DNA of 64,000 nt from Apiotrichum sp. Y4204 (taxonomy: Eukaryota; Basidiomycota; Tremellomycetes; Trichosporonales; Trichosporonaceae): the NCBI GenBank assembly GCA_025531455.1, contig JAMYHL010000035.1:682001-746000 (forward strand), in the 5' to 3' direction. The translations under genes were made by a program, and so were the position numbers. This document shows positions 12,080-24,971 of this stretch, piece by piece (within the stretch, counting starts at the first letter, position 1; each line of letters opens with the position of its first letter). Below the pieces are notes generated by a model. It saw only the letters and a list, made by a program, of their open reading frames with translations, ran no database searches and had not been told where the DNA came from.

Positions 12080-12851
12080 AAGCTAGAGGGCCATGCACCG
12101 TCTTGTAACTTTACTGCAACCCCATCCCCCACGATTCCCCCGTACGACCTCGCCCACGATCCCCCTTCTTCGATTCCGCACTCTCGTCATCCGTCATGAA
12201 GCAGGACAAGTCTTGAATTGTAGACCATTTGGACATTTTGGTATGCATCTCGCATTTCATTGGGCTGTCAGTTTCCGGACTGGTCTGTTGAACAGCATAC
12301 ACGAGCCCTCTTCCATGTCGCCACCGTGTCAAACTGGCTGAAATAGTGTTATAGTGGTGGTGCGTCGCGCGGCCTTCGACGGCACCCGGCGGCTCCCGGG
12401 GACTCACCCAGCCGGGCTTTTACGTCATTGTTTCGGGGAGGCGGTCTGGGTCTCCGTATTGCTTGTTTTTTTTTTTTTTTTAATCGCCGTACCTATCGGT
12501 CGTGACGATCGTGTCATTCACAGCGTCCACCGCGTCGCGGCCTCGAGGAGACGCAGACTTTGCATTCTTGTCACAAACATTTGCATTTCTACCTTTAACA
12601 TCCACTTTGCGGGTCCTTCCCAACTAGATTTCTCGACGCCAACAGCGGACCCGCTGTTTGAGAAACAACGGACCCGCCGTCGATCATTAAAGGCCTGACG
12701 ATAGCAGTACGTGTCGTGGGCGGGTGTTGACATGTTACCTCCTTCCCCTTTCACATGTCAATCGCGCATTCCGGCCAACAGTGATCATTACAACTTGGTT
12801 CTTTGTGGACTTTTCTAACGTTCAGCTCGTTTTGTGTCTGGCTCGTGTCCA
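12080..12851. other. Intergenic region upstream of LRO1
   Basis: 772 bp containing the GT90 3' end and the LRO1 promoter. It includes a 16-base T run (12466-12481). An inverted pair, GCGGGTCC near 12611 and GGACCCGC near 12645-12675, occurs about 70 bp before the LRO1 5' region. Confidence 0.5.
12466..12481. repeat. Homopolymer T16
   Basis: Sixteen uninterrupted T residues between GT90 and LRO1. Poly(dA:dT) tracts of this kind often exclude nucleosomes in fungal promoters; that role here is inference. Confidence 0.9.
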
Positions 12852-15629
12852 ATGACGAAGAAGGGGAAAAAGACCGCCGCTGACGCCGGCAACGGCTCGG
12901 CGGCGAAAACAACGGCAGCGGAGCCGCATACCACGGCCGACAACCTGCGGTCACGCTTCAACAAGTTTGCCGACGACGTGTCCAAGGGGATGGAGCAGCT
13001 TAATGTCCTGATTACGAGCAAGGTGCGTACCGTGGCGGGATTCACAGGGACTGCGCTGACATCCAGGGTGACGGAAACTACAAAGTACGCAATGATGGCG
13101 GAGGACGTGCTAACCCCAGGTTGATGGTATGTCGCTCGCCCGGCTGTACTGACATGAAGCCCCCGGCACACCATATGACAAGCTCGGTGGGTACTCTGAC
13201 GCTTGACATAATCTGACATGTGCTGACATCCAGAACTCCACGAGGCTTGTGACGTCTCACAACCGAAACCGACCTGGCGCAAGTGGATGGCTGGGCGGCG
13301 TGCGCTGCTCCCCATAGCGTTCCTCCTCGGCATCACGGCCATGTGGCTCTCGTCGGGCCCCGACTTGCTCTCGGGTGACCTGAACGATTTGTGGCCGATG
13401 CTCCAGAATGATATGATGGATTTTGTGGGCAACCTGAGTGTTATTGACTGTGAGTGGCGAGAAGCGAAGGAAGAGGCTCATGGACAGCGGCTCGCAAAAC
13501 CATGTTTGAATCGCGAGACTTCACGGTTGGCGACGATCTCATCGATCAGTACGGCCTGACAGAAAACCATCCCATCATCCTCATGCCGGGTATTGTGACG
13601 ACCGGACTCGAGAGCTGGAGCACCGACTCCGTCGCACGGAAATGGTTCCGGAGTCGTCTCTGGGGCACCTCGACGATGATTCGCGTGAGTCCAGACAGAG
13701 AACCTACTTTCAACTATACTAACGCCCAGGCGGTCCTCACTGACAAGGAACGCTGGGTCGAGGCAATGGCTATTGACCTGGAGACCGGCCTCGACCCGGT
13801 TGGACACAGGGTGCGCGCGGCGCAGGGCCTGGATGCTGCGTCCGAGTTTATTCAAGGCTACTGGATCTGGCAGAAGGTGGTGCAGAACCTGGCGACGCTC
13901 GGCTACGACACGAACACGATGGACATGGCAGCGTACGACTGGCGACTGGGATTTTACAACCTTGAGACACGTGACAGTTTCTTCAGCCGGCTAAAGGCGA
14001 GGATCGAGCTCATGCGCAAACGGACCGGGAAGAAGGTCGTTCTGGCGAGCCACTCCATGGGCGGCTCACTCGCGCTCTACTTCTTCAAATGGGTCGAGGC
14101 AGAGCCTGACAAGTACGGTTTTGGCGGTGGTGGCGGCAAGCACTGGGTTGAGGACAACATCGAGGCGTGGGCGAATATTGCGGGGACTCTGTGGGGTGTT
14201 CCCAAGGCGATGACTGCGTTCCTCTCGGGTGAAATGAGGGACACGGTTGAGCTCCATCCTTTGGGATCCTACGTTCTTGAGAAGGTGAGTGGCCTGAAGG
14301 CCTTGAGCGTAATGGGCGTCAGGTCGATGACAGTAATTGTATTTCGACCCCAGGCGTACGGTCCGCCTCATCCTCGTCGACTAACATCAGTTCTTCTCCC
14401 GTCGCGAGCGTGCCCAGCTGTTCCGGAGATGGCCCGGTGCCTCATCCATGTGGATGAAGGGCGGCAACCGTATCTGGGGCAACGACACATCTGCGCCAGA
14501 CGACCCCGCGAACGCGACCGACACATATGGCCGCCTGTTTTCGTTCCGCCACACTGATGCGCCGACCGACCAGGATAGCTTGGACGAGTCGAATGTTTCG
14601 CCCAACCTCACAGTTTCCACCGCCGTTCCGTACATCCTTACTCACACGGGGCCCGACTACCAGCGCATGTTTGACAGCAACTACTCGATCGGTTTCGAGA
14701 CCAACGAGAAGAAGCTCAAAGCCAACGCCAAGGACCACCGCAAGTGGTCGAACCCGCTCGAGGTGCAGCTCCCGAATGCGCCGAGCATGAAGATCTATTG
14801 TCTTTATGGACACGGTAAGGAGACGGAGGTGAGTTGGCCGGCACCAGTCGGGTCGGGCGTGTAGCTGGCACACGAGCCGCATAACCCCCAGCACTATACT
14901 TACGATAGCGCTCGTACTGGTATCAGAAGGGCGAGTACGAAAACGAGGACGGACGCGCGGACGCGGAGGACTCTCAAGCATTCGTGAGTATTATCCACAA
15001 TTACCCAACTGACCTCCCAGTGCGAGGCGGATGACGAAGACTGCATCAAGCCGCCGCTTGGCTTCCCTCTCAACCGCGCACACCAGATCGACAATGAGGT
15101 GACCCTCAAAGGTGCCATACCCGAGGTTCGCTCAGGTGTCAAGTTTAGCGACGGTGACGGTACAATCGCGACTCTGTCTTTGGGTGGGATGTGCGTCAAG
15201 GGCTGGAAGGGCAAGACGCCGTGGAACCCGGCTGGGATCGAGGTTGTTACGCAAGGTGAGTTGAGTTCGACGGGTGAAATCAGTCTGGGGTCTCAAATGA
15301 AGGGAATGTTGGGGCCTGGTGAAGGACGAGGAACGGGGGCCTGGACTTATCCTGGCGCTACGCACGAGCCAACTGTCTTGAAAGGCAGAGCTCGGAATGC
15401 TGTCGATGTCGGAGGCAACAAGCATACTGACAATAAAGAATACAAGCACTCGCCGGAGAGCCTGGACCTGCGTGGCGGCCCGCTGACGGCCGACCACGTC
15501 GACATTTTGGGTTCGTCCCCACTCAATGCCGCCATTCTCAAGATTGCTGCCGGGCGCGGGGACCTCGTGAAGGAACAGTTCGGTTCCAAGATTAAGGAAT
15601 ATGTCGAGAAGATTGATTGGGGATTCTAG
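12852..15629 (+). CDS. LRO1: Phospholipid:diacylglycerol acyltransferase (Lro1/PDAT)
   Basis: Makes triacylglycerol by moving an acyl chain from a phospholipid to diacylglycerol at the ER/nuclear envelope (LCAT-like family). Eleven exons: 12852-13022, 13067-13084, 13120-13126, 13160-13186, 13234-13449, 13488-13684, 13730-14284, 14391-14828, 14909-14983, 15021-15255 and 15439-15629, giving 709 residues. A membrane anchor (LLPIAFLLGITAMWL) follows a basic N-terminus. The luminal domain has the lid/entry block HPIILMPGIVTTGLESW, the nucleophile motif ASHSMGG (Ser about 321), the acid in SDGDGTIATLS and the catalytic His in ADHVDILGS. Exons 2 and 3 are 18 and 7 nt; with these joins the frame reads GDGNYKVDAPGTPYDKLELHEA. 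The 183-nt last intron has no in-frame stop. Removing it restores the family sequence VVTQEYKHSPESLDLRGG. Confidence 0.93.
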
Positions 15630-17066
15630 GCCTCGACTAGCTCACGGACCGCTCATAGATTGTGACTCTCATTAGATGCATTTGTGCTCCCAGTTGAGGG
15701 TAAATGAGATTGGGGTCCCATGATGCCGTCGGAAGGAGCAAAGACAGGACAGTGACACGGGTTGTAGGGTGTCCAAGTCGAAACAGTCCCGCAGCAATAT
15801 CTCGCCGTCCTCTCCCGCGAGGCACTGCACAACCTTGATCGATTTAGACATGAAACTTTTACTTTCATCCGCACTTGTAGTCCCTGCCGCGCCTCGGGGT
15901 TGCTCTACGCCTCGACGAATAGGAGTACCAGAACCAGGAGGGCACTGCCGAGAGAACAACAGTGCCGAGAGAACGGTGCAGCGGTGCAAAGTGCAATTAC
16001 CGGACAGCCATGAGCCAAGCTTGATTGCTTGATTGGGTGAGGGAAGCTGGATGAAGCAGGGTAAGTCGAGTCGCGAGCCGACCTCTTCGCTCCCCCATTC
16101 CTACCACGACCCGCTGCGCGCTGGACGTCTTTCCAAACCCTCAGACCGGCCAACCCATCTCAAGGATCCAGCGCGTGAACCTCCAGCAATCCTACCGGAA
16201 TCCGCCCGACAGGGCGGCAGCAGGCGATCACCGATCAGCTGCCAGCCAACGCGGAGTTTTGTGGTTAACGCGTTAACAGCCCGCCAACTCCGATCCTCCG
16301 ACCACCTGAAGCCTCCGCTCAGCTTCAGCTCCAGGTCTGTCTCCGTCCCAGCCACTCAGCCTCCGCTCATCCAGCCCGGCCCAAGCTCCATCAAGCTCCC
16401 TTCACGATCTTGGAAATGGGGCCTACGGACCTGGTACGCGGACCTGGGCCTGCGGATCGCAGCTCACACGTTGCAGATCGCAGATCGTGAGCTTGAGCTT
16501 CGATCTGATAGCGGTACAGCATACTCTCACGCACATCGTGATGGGCTGACCGCCGGTCCAAACCCCTCAGAGCGGGCTGGAGACATACTCTCAGCTCCAC
16601 GGAATGAGATACAGCCGGCGGCACGCAAACCTCCGAGCTGGATGGCTGTATGTCTCCGGGCTGTGCCCAGCCTACTCACCACTCCGAGCGGCGCGACAAG
16701 CTCGTACGCATACACTACATCACTGTGGGGCTGCGAGGGGCGTTTCGGATGGGCCGAGCTCCCGGAAACCCGGGATCGCGGCTCAAACGTAGCGACGAGG
16801 AACGAGGCACGTGCCAAACTTGGTAATAAGCGCGAGCAACGAAATGTACCGTCACAACGAGAACCACAACGAGTCAATGGTAAAAGCGGGCTGAAGAAGC
16901 CAGCAGGGAGGAGTGTTCGCTCGGAGTCGATGAGGATCGGCGTCGCAGGGGAGATGAAACGGTTGTGCTCCTTCGTGTATCTGTTACCTGCCACACTCCT
17001 CTTCTGGCCGATTGAGGCGGCACAGGGGACGGTTCACGGTGTACCCCGAGATCGGCGCAGCGCTGC

Positions 17067-17108
17067 TTGTTCTGGAAAGCCTGTTCTGGAAAGCCTGTTC
17101 TGAAAAGC
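17067..17108. repeat. Tandem repeat, 14 bp x 3
   Basis: Three adjacent copies of CTGTTCTGGAAAGC, the first and third with one mismatch each. It lies within the gene-poor interval and has no assignable function. Confidence 0.85.
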
Positions 17109-20100
17109 TGGATGGTGTCCATGGTGGATGTCCGGCTGTGGCATGTGGAAGTGCGGCATGCGGCATACACAATGGCGCGTGGCACTCCCGACGCCATGGA
17201 ACCACCGGACAGATGCTGTGCGATGAATAAGTGGCCGTCATTGTCAAACAAGACTAATACGAAACACATGCCGCATAGGGAGTTCGCCGAGCTAACGAAC
17301 TGGCTGCCCAAGACTGGCCGCGCGAGACATGATGGTCCAGCTGGAGCTGGAGAGTCGGCCGAGTGGGGAATGTACACCGATGGCAGTTCGGTCATCTCAG
17401 CGCGAATGACCGCAAGTGAAAGCGCGTGACGAGCCCGACCAGCCCCCGCAAATGGCGTGGCGCGGCACACGAGATGACGCACATTCATACATGCATGTGT
17501 ATGGAATTCAACAGGACTGCCGCGTCCCACAATTACGGAGTCACGAGACCTGCTCCGAGACACTGCCGGTGGGTCGTGGGATCCTCGATGCGATGAGAAA
17601 CCCATGAATACATCGTCATTGTTTGATGACCTGCGGGGTACACAGAACAGCCCCAAGCTGCGATGATGCGCCTTCAAAGAAGCAACACGCGGCTTCAAGA
17701 AACAGTCGCAGTATCGGGGACGCCTAGCAGTGTGAAACCGAAACCGGCGCACGTTGTGCTATGGTACTCCGTCGCGCTCCATTGGTCGGCGCAGCAGGTA
17801 GCATGCAGCTTAAACCACATCAAACACAACTCTACCAATCGTCCCGGTTCCGCGATCGGCCAAGTGCGGAACAAGGAATGCCAAGCGCGGATACAGCACC
17901 CGGCGGCGCCAAGTCCCGCTGGCTGGACGCGTGTGCAGGCCGCCTCCCGCCACACAAGCCCGCTGCATCGCTGTGCAAGCTGTCCAGGTATCCTAGTGGC
18001 TGGGCGTCACGCCGGTGGCAGCCCCCAATTCACTAGTACTCCATCCAGTTCCCAGAGATCGCAGCTCGGCGCCGCGCCACCGAGCTCCGGTAACCCGCCG
18101 CCCAGCGCCGACAAAAAAAAATATTCCTGCCTGCATGCATGCGCATCCTCCCGGGTGCCATTGCCGGGTCGCACGTGCCCATGTGCCCGATAGAGTGCGC
18201 CGTTGACGTCAGCTCGTTGATCGCGGAAGATGTGGAGGATAAACGGGTGAGGGTCATGAGGATCGAGGATCGCGAGGACCCTGGTCTTGTCATTGCACGC
18301 ACAGCAATAGGGACTCGAATGAGCGACGACAACAAACCCAACCGGGCCAACCCTGCGTGTCGCTGTCAGGACAGCGGTGGGGATCCTGAGATCTTGTCCT
18401 CCCTAGTCCGTTCCCTGTTCAGCGTGCGTGTGTCTTGTTGACCCAACAGGGGATTAGGCTTTTGGAGGGCTAGGTTGAATAGCAGTTATTTTCAGCTGCT
18501 GTGTTTGTGTCACGGCTGTGGCGTCGACTGCTCGGTCCCAAAGTGCTCAACGCCACATCTCACTCGAGCATTGTTTCAACGTTTCGAAAGTCAAGGCTCG
18601 TGTGAGTGTCAGCCATCCGGACATGCCGGCGGTTGTACCGATCTCGACCTGGTGGTGGCATTCGTCTTCGGAGATGAATGGAGATTGGAGGCGATGAAGA
18701 TGGAGAGATACGCCGGGAACAGGGAGCCAGGACAGAACAGACTTCCCATGTATCCACCACCTGCTACCAGAGACGGAAAAGCGCGATTACGGCAGGTGTT
18801 ACGTGCTTGTGAAGGTGCTGCTCGGTGCCGGTGCCATGTCCGCACAGGCACAAGCTCAGAGAGCACTTCCGCCACCTATTTGCCCTGCGCGTGTTGCGGC
18901 GTGTTTGCGGCCATGTTCTGCGGGCCACACATGCCACCCCGCATGCCACAACAGCACAAATCAATGCCACCAGTCACCAATGCCAGTCACCGCCAAGATT
19001 CGGTAACATATACAATATACCATACCTAGCAATGTTGCACGTAGCTCAGTTATGCATCTACGCCACCAGCTACTACTAGCGACATGAGTCGTGTCAGCCA
19101 AGACACAAGACCAGATCCCAAGAGAAGTTTCCAAGAACATGGCCATGCCATGGGCTAAACTGCGGTTCTGCCAGTTCTCCCTCGGCCTCGGCATCTTCGG
19201 CAGCCCCCTGTGCTTGAGGTTGCTCTTGTTTACTATTGTGTTTCTCCGAGCCCCGCGCCATCCCCGTACCTCTAGGGGGCTGGCGACGTCGCAGGTCACA
19301 GGTTCGAGGTTCATGGTGTGAGCATCTTCGCCGTTTGGGCAAGTAGGTATCAGGACACTTTCGTGGCTCCTGAGGGTTCCTGTGCTTCTTCCTGAGCAAA
19401 CGTCGGGAACCGTCCTGCCTGCAGCCCGAACCCAGGGCCGACAACAGGGCGGAGGACGCGGCGGACCCGCACGAGTGGATTGGGACGCAAGCTGGGAATC
19501 ACTCGGAGTCGTCGGCGCTCGCGGCGGCGTCGCAATACATTTAAGCAATCCGCCAGCAATTGACGGGTGACATGGCAGGCACACGCAAGCCAATTGTAGT
19601 AGGGGGAGCTTGGCCCTTTGGTTGTCCAAACACACCAGCGGCCAGCCGAAACTTTGGCTGTGGAGTCGTGGCGTATGTACAGCACTGTGCGGAGTGGGGC
19701 GAAAGCAAAACAAACCTTTCCAGCCATTCCTGATTGCATCATTCTGATAATGGCTGCATGCCAGCTGATACAGTTTGAACTCTCCGCTACCACAGGAGCC
19801 AACCACTGGAACAGCAATGCCATAAGAATCAACCATATCCTGGAGACATTACATTACTGAATGCTGTGTGGATGGGAGGACTGTTTTAGCGTAGTCCTTG
19901 GTATCGAGTTTTTACATGATGCTGTCAGATGGCAGGCAGTGCTACGATCACTAGCGCAAGCCTGACGCGCTACGGCAATCAGTACGGCAATCCACACCGA
20001 GGGATCCATGCGGATCCCTGGCGCTAGAGAGGTGGGCCTGGTGGAGAAGGCAGACAGTGTTGGGCGCGCCGAAGCCGGCGTTGTGATCGGCCCTTCTTTG

Positions 20101-21849
20101 AGCAGCTTCTGAGCTTCTGAAGTTCTGAACTCGGTCGATCTACAGGGGCAGCCATTGCGCTTTGACAATCATTGTGGCAGGACAGCGTGACTGTGGACCG
20201 CCTTGATGGGCTATGCTTGATGGCCATAATCAGCCGGTCCATCAGCCACCTCGCGCGCTGTTTGCCCCTCCTCGGAGATCCTCAGATGCCTCGGATGCTC
20301 GCATCGCTTCAGGCTTCAGGTTTCCAGTTCACGATTGTGCGTCAGAGCGTCAGACACGATCGCTGTTACACTGATACCCTGGTGCCCCATAGGAACCCAT
20401 GCTCTTGGATCTTGGATCCATAGCGTACCTCTCCGATTCCTTCTACTCATGCTTGCACCGCCCCGCTCAGGCTGTGGATCACTTGCTTTCCCGTTGTACC
20501 CGCTGACCTGGATAATATTGTTGTCATGTTGTTGAAGTGTTGTGCAATTGTGCAGGCCGCAAATACACACCAGAACTTAGGAACAAACGTCAAACACCAC
20601 GCCGTGAGGCGCGCACCGTCACATCACCAATGTGTGCGATATGTGCGATGCGAGATGCATGCATAAGCTACCGTCCCCACCAGACCGCCAGAGATACAGA
20701 GATCCAGATAACAGAGATCAGAGTATGTACAGAGAAGTCGCGCTGATGGCCAGCATCACCATTCACGTTCTGCAGCCTATCATGAAACATGTGAGTGATG
20801 GTCTTGCCTGTTTCGACAGGCTCAGCCCGTTCGGTCAATCAAGCTCGTCATGACGCACACGAGTACCGATCAAAGCAGCAATCGACAGCAGGCTCTGTCG
20901 TTTTCAGTCCCGTTGGCCTTACAACATGCCCCTGCAAGCTCTGCAAGGGCTACCCAAATATAACAGCTCACTGGCGGTGACGACGACGTTCATGATGATT
21001 TTTGCTGCCAGTATTGCCTTTGGGATCCCAAGAGAACGCAAGAAACGCCACCAGCATGGGAAATGCCCTTTCGGTGCTTGGCTTCCCAGCCATTGTGCAT
21101 TCTGCCGCGGAGAGGCGGGGGACGGCAGCCAGTGCTCAGCCCAGCACAGCCAGCACAGCCAGCGCAAGAGCCCCGTGCAGTTGGGTGGCCAAAAGCCTCT
21201 TTTTCTTCGGGTGCTTGGGGGGGCCTGGCGGTATACTCTGTGCCTTGGGTCCTGTGCCCCGGGATCCCCGCTGCCGCCGCTGGCCTTCTCCGCCTTCCGC
21301 CCAGAGAGGGCTACGCTTCCCTGAGGGCTTGCCGTAGTCTTTTGGGACCTGCCTTCCCTGCCTTTTCCCTATCCACCTGGTCGCCTTCCTCTCCGGCAGA
21401 ATGGCATTGGCATAGAGCCCCTGCTGTAGGAGGACCTGGTTGCGCAACCCCGCGGCGCCCTGTTCGCCCTGCTCGCCTCGATCAGCCGCTGCACAGACCC
21501 CAGATGTGCAGATGCCCGGATGCCCAGAGGCAAGAGGGAAGAGGGAGAATGCAAAGCGTCGCCGAGAGCGCCGAGAAGGAAGGAAATACTGGAAGCAGAC
21601 TCCATAATCCATGGACTGGGTGCAATGCATGCTGTACAATAAAAATGCCGAGCCACGGTCCCTCGTACGGTGGCGGACTATGTAAAGCTGTCTTGTCCTC
21701 TGCTCTGGTGCATCAAGTGACTAGCTTTTTCATCAGCAGAGGCTGTCCAGCTGTCCTCGCTGTCTAGCCGTCTAGCCGCGAGTCGTCTACCCACATCGCA
21801 CACGCCCTCTCACCTCCACAGCCTCTGCCCCGTCTTCCTCTCCTGTTCT

Positions 21850-21868
21850 CCCCCCCCCCCCCCCCCCC
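21850..21868. repeat. Homopolymer C19
   Basis: Nineteen C residues about 590 bp before the glucanase start. Length is likely uncertain in sequencing. Confidence 0.85.
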
Positions 21869-21989
21869 GGGCTCTTGACGCACTGTGCATCCCACACATG
21901 CCTCCATCCATCCACACCACACAGTCTGAATCCTATATCTGACTGACCACTCGGCGCCCTCCGTTTCCCCTCCTTCCCCGCCTTCCTGC

Positions 21990-22150
21990 CTTGCCGCTTC
22001 TTGGCTCTCTGTTTTCCCCTCCAACCACCACTCTCGCTCCCTTACTCCGTCACCTTCCTCCCTTCCCTTCCTCCGTTCCCTCCCTTCCTCCCTTCCCCCT
22101 TCCCCCCCCCTTCCCACTTCCCACTTCCCCCGCCCCCCCTTCTCTCCTTC
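21990..22150 (+). promoter_or_regulatory. Pyrimidine-rich (CT/CCTT) tract upstream of glucanase
   Basis: A stretch of almost pure C/T (repeats of CCTTCC and CCCTTCC) ending about 310 bp before the ATG. CT-rich blocks are common near transcription starts of highly expressed basidiomycete genes; the exact role here is inferred. Confidence 0.5.
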
Positions 22151-22458
22151 TCATCAGGTCATCACAGCCTTTGCCGAGAGGTGCTCTCCCCCGTCCTCTT
22201 CCTGACAATACTCTTAATAAACCCAGTGTGCAGCGCCAACTGCTCAACACTCCCCGCCCGTTTCCCCTTCATCGACTCCAATACCCAGTCCTTCATCAAC
22301 ACTACTCGTCGACCGTAGTTGTTGGTGTCGAGCAAGACTTCGCTCCCCTTCATCCCCTTTAACCTTCACCGCGGCTGGACAAGTCTCTTTCCACCTTCTT
22401 TCCGAACCTCTGTTCGTACGACACATTCGCTTCCGACCCCACCGCTGCATCGTTCACC

Positions 22459-24971
22459 ATGGCGGGTGGCTCCAATTACATGGCCGTGCCCAACCCCTCA
22501 GGCGAGGCGGATCTTGGCGCCGACCGCCCGACCTCATACATGAGTGAGGGCTCGATTCTGCACCATGACCCGTACCTGGGCCCTCAGGATGGCCCCGCAC
22601 CCTCCATAATGTCGCGCGACTCGACCTACTCTTCCCTGGCACCTCCTTCTCTCAATGATAACCTCGCCCGCTCCTCATGGGGTAGCAACAAGAACTTTGG
22701 CGACGCTGGTGCGCTGCCTGCTGGTGCTGAAGTGAGTTGCGTGGACTAATTGATGACTGGCTAGCGCTGACCTTTCTGCAGGCCCGCCCTCGTATTCCCT
22801 CCACTCTTGCTATGGGCTACACCAGCCCCTTCCCGGACGACCCAGAGGAGCAAGGTCACATTCAGCCGAACGCTTCCGTCCCGCACTCGGACAAGGAGAT
22901 GCTTCCTGCGTGGGCTGGTGGAGCGCCGCCCAAGAAGCGCAAGAGCCGTGCCGTCCTCTGGGCCCTTGTCATCGCCCTCGTCCTCATCTGTCTTGGTGTT
23001 GGCCTCGGTGTCGGTCTTGGTATTGCCAAGCCTTGGGAGAACAAGAATGCCAGCTCCTCGAATGACAAGAGCAATGCAGACGCAAACAAGGATCACAACA
23101 ACGACCACAAGCCCGACACGCCTACCAAGACCGACCCAACTCCCTCTGCCTCTGCCAGCCCTTCTGCCACTGCCAAGCCCACATGGGGTGGGCAGGGCTC
23201 TACTATTCTCCTTTCGGATGGCACCAACATGACCTACGAGAACCCGTTCGGTGGCTACTGGGTATGGGACGAGGCCAACCCTCTGAACAACTCGGCCAAG
23301 TGCAACTCGTGGACTCCCGCCCTTGACGAGGAGTGGGACTGGAACAACAACCAGATCCGCGGTGTCAACCTCGGCGGCTGGCTCAACACCGAACCTTTCA
23401 TTGCCCCTTACCTTTACGAGGAGACTCCTACTGGCCCCGCCGGTACCTCCATCGATGAGTACACGCTTTCTGTCAACTTGGGCGACAAGCTCGAGTCGGT
23501 CATGACCAAGCACTACGAGACGTTTATCACGGAGCGCGACTTTGCCGAAATTGCCTCCGCTGGTCTCAACTACATTCGTCTGCCTATTCCTCACTGGGCC
23601 ATTCAAAAGTGGGAGGGTGAGCCCTACCTCGAGGGTGTTGCCTGGAATTACGTCCTCAAGGCTCTTCAGTGGGCTCGCAAGTACGGTCTTCGCGTCAACC
23701 TGGATCTCCACACCGTCCCCGGATCCCAGAACGGATGGAACCACTCCGGCAAGCTTGGAATGACCAACTTCCTCAACGGCTCCCTCGGCTTGGCCAACGC
23801 CCAGCGTGCTCTTGACACCATGCGCACCATTACTCAGTTCATCTCCCAACCCCAGTGGTCTCCTGTCGTTACCATGTTTGGCTTCATCAACGAGCCGCAA
23901 GGAGCCACCATCGGCCAGGGTACCCTTGGAGGTTTTAACATGGAGGTTTACAACATGGTTCGTGAGATCACCGGTCTTGGCAACGGCAAGGGACCCATCA
24001 TTTCCATGCACAATGGTTTCCTCGGCAACGACCCCTGGTTCAACTTCCTCCGTGGTGCGGACCGTCTGGCCCTCGATATTCACCCGTACCTTGTCTTCGA
24101 CAACCAGATGGGCGCCAACCCCGAGACCTTCAAGTACCGTCCCTGCCAGGAGTGGGCTCCTGGCGCCAACCAGACGTCGATGCAGTTTGGCATCAACAGC
24201 GCCGGCGAGTTCTCTGCTGCCGTCAACGACTGTGGTCTGTTCCTGAACGGTGTTGGTCTCGGTACCCGCTTCGAGGGAACGTACAGCGGTTGGGAGGGCA
24301 AGAGGATGGGCAGCTGCGAGATGTGGGACGACTGGACCTCTTGGGACCAGTCGCTCAAGGACACACTTGCCACTTACGCCGCTGGTAGCATGGATGCGCT
24401 CCAGAACTACTTCTTCTGGACCTGGAAGATCGGAAACTCGACTGGCAAGAACCCCGAGCCCAACCCGCTCTGGCACTACCGTCTTGGCCTTCGTGAGGGC
24501 TGGCTCCCCAAGGACCCTCGTTCGGTTGTTGGGACTTGCGTCAGGGAGGGCGGTGTTCAGTCCAACCCCTTCTACACGATGGCCCAGCCCTGGATGACTG
24601 GTGGCGCCGGTGCGGGTGAGAGTGTGCAGACCCAGAGCTACCAGTGGCCTCCTACCACGATCGGCACCGGCGGCAATGCGGTTAGCGACATGGGCCGCCT
24701 CTACCAGTACACGCAGACCGCCAACCCGGTCACCCTTCCGGGTCCTACCTACACCGCCCCTGGTGCCCAGAAGGCATTCGACTTTGGCAACGGTTGGGCA
24801 AACGCCAACGACAACCGCAAGGCTTACGCCCCCGTCGGGGGATGCCAGTACCCTGATGAATACACAGCAGCCGCCAGCCCCATCCCTGGCAACGCCTGTG
24901 GAGCGGGCCTCGTTCAGCCCTCGCGTCGCTCACTTGTGGAGCGCAACCCGGCACCAACCCCCGCCGCCTAA
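22459..24971 (+). CDS. Membrane-anchored exo-1,3-beta-glucanase (GH5)
   Basis: Exons 22459-22731 and 22782-24971 (50-nt intron) encode 820 residues. It is a type II membrane protein. A Ser/Pro-rich cytosolic tail of about 145 residues includes KKRKSR, followed by the anchor AVLWALVIALVLICLG (about 147-171). After a Ser/Thr/Asn-rich stalk comes a GH5 domain starting NQIRGVNLGGWL. Other landmarks are NYIRLPIPHW, LRVNLDLHTVPGSQNGW, the acid/base Glu in GFINEPQG (about E462) and the nucleophile Glu in SAGEFSAAVNDC (about E567). Family members trim cell-wall beta-1,3-glucan. The codon bias is strong (C-ending codons), suggesting high expression. The C-terminus after the barrel has a Ser/Pro-rich tail. 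Several N-glycosylation sequons lie in the stalk and domain. Confidence 0.92.

Larger units (their letters stand above)
15630..22458. other. 6.8 kb gene-poor interval
   Basis: Between LRO1 and the glucanase, both plus strand. Several frames of 200-350 codons exist (for example 16033-17103 plus, 16874-17752 minus, 18961-19836 minus). They are mutually overlapping, rich in Arg/Ser/Pro and lack domain motifs, as expected of chance frames in GC-rich DNA. There is no reverse transcriptase, transposase or LTR pair visible. It contains a short tandem repeat (17067-17108), a C19 tract (21850-21868) and a long pyrimidine tract just before the glucanase. It could be a long promoter or non-coding transcript region; that is inference. 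Confidence 0.5.

Noticed and set aside
16033..17103. 356-codon plus-strand frame, and the overlapping minus-strand frame at 16874-17752
   Set aside because: Overlapping frames on opposite strands, low-complexity Arg/Ser/Pro content, no promoter or splice pattern; likely chance.
18961..19836. 291-codon minus-strand frame in the gene-poor interval
   Set aside because: No domain, signal peptide or codon bias.
22761..24476. 571-codon minus-strand frame opposite the glucanase
   Set aside because: Antisense shadow of a gene with C-ending codon bias; no motifs.
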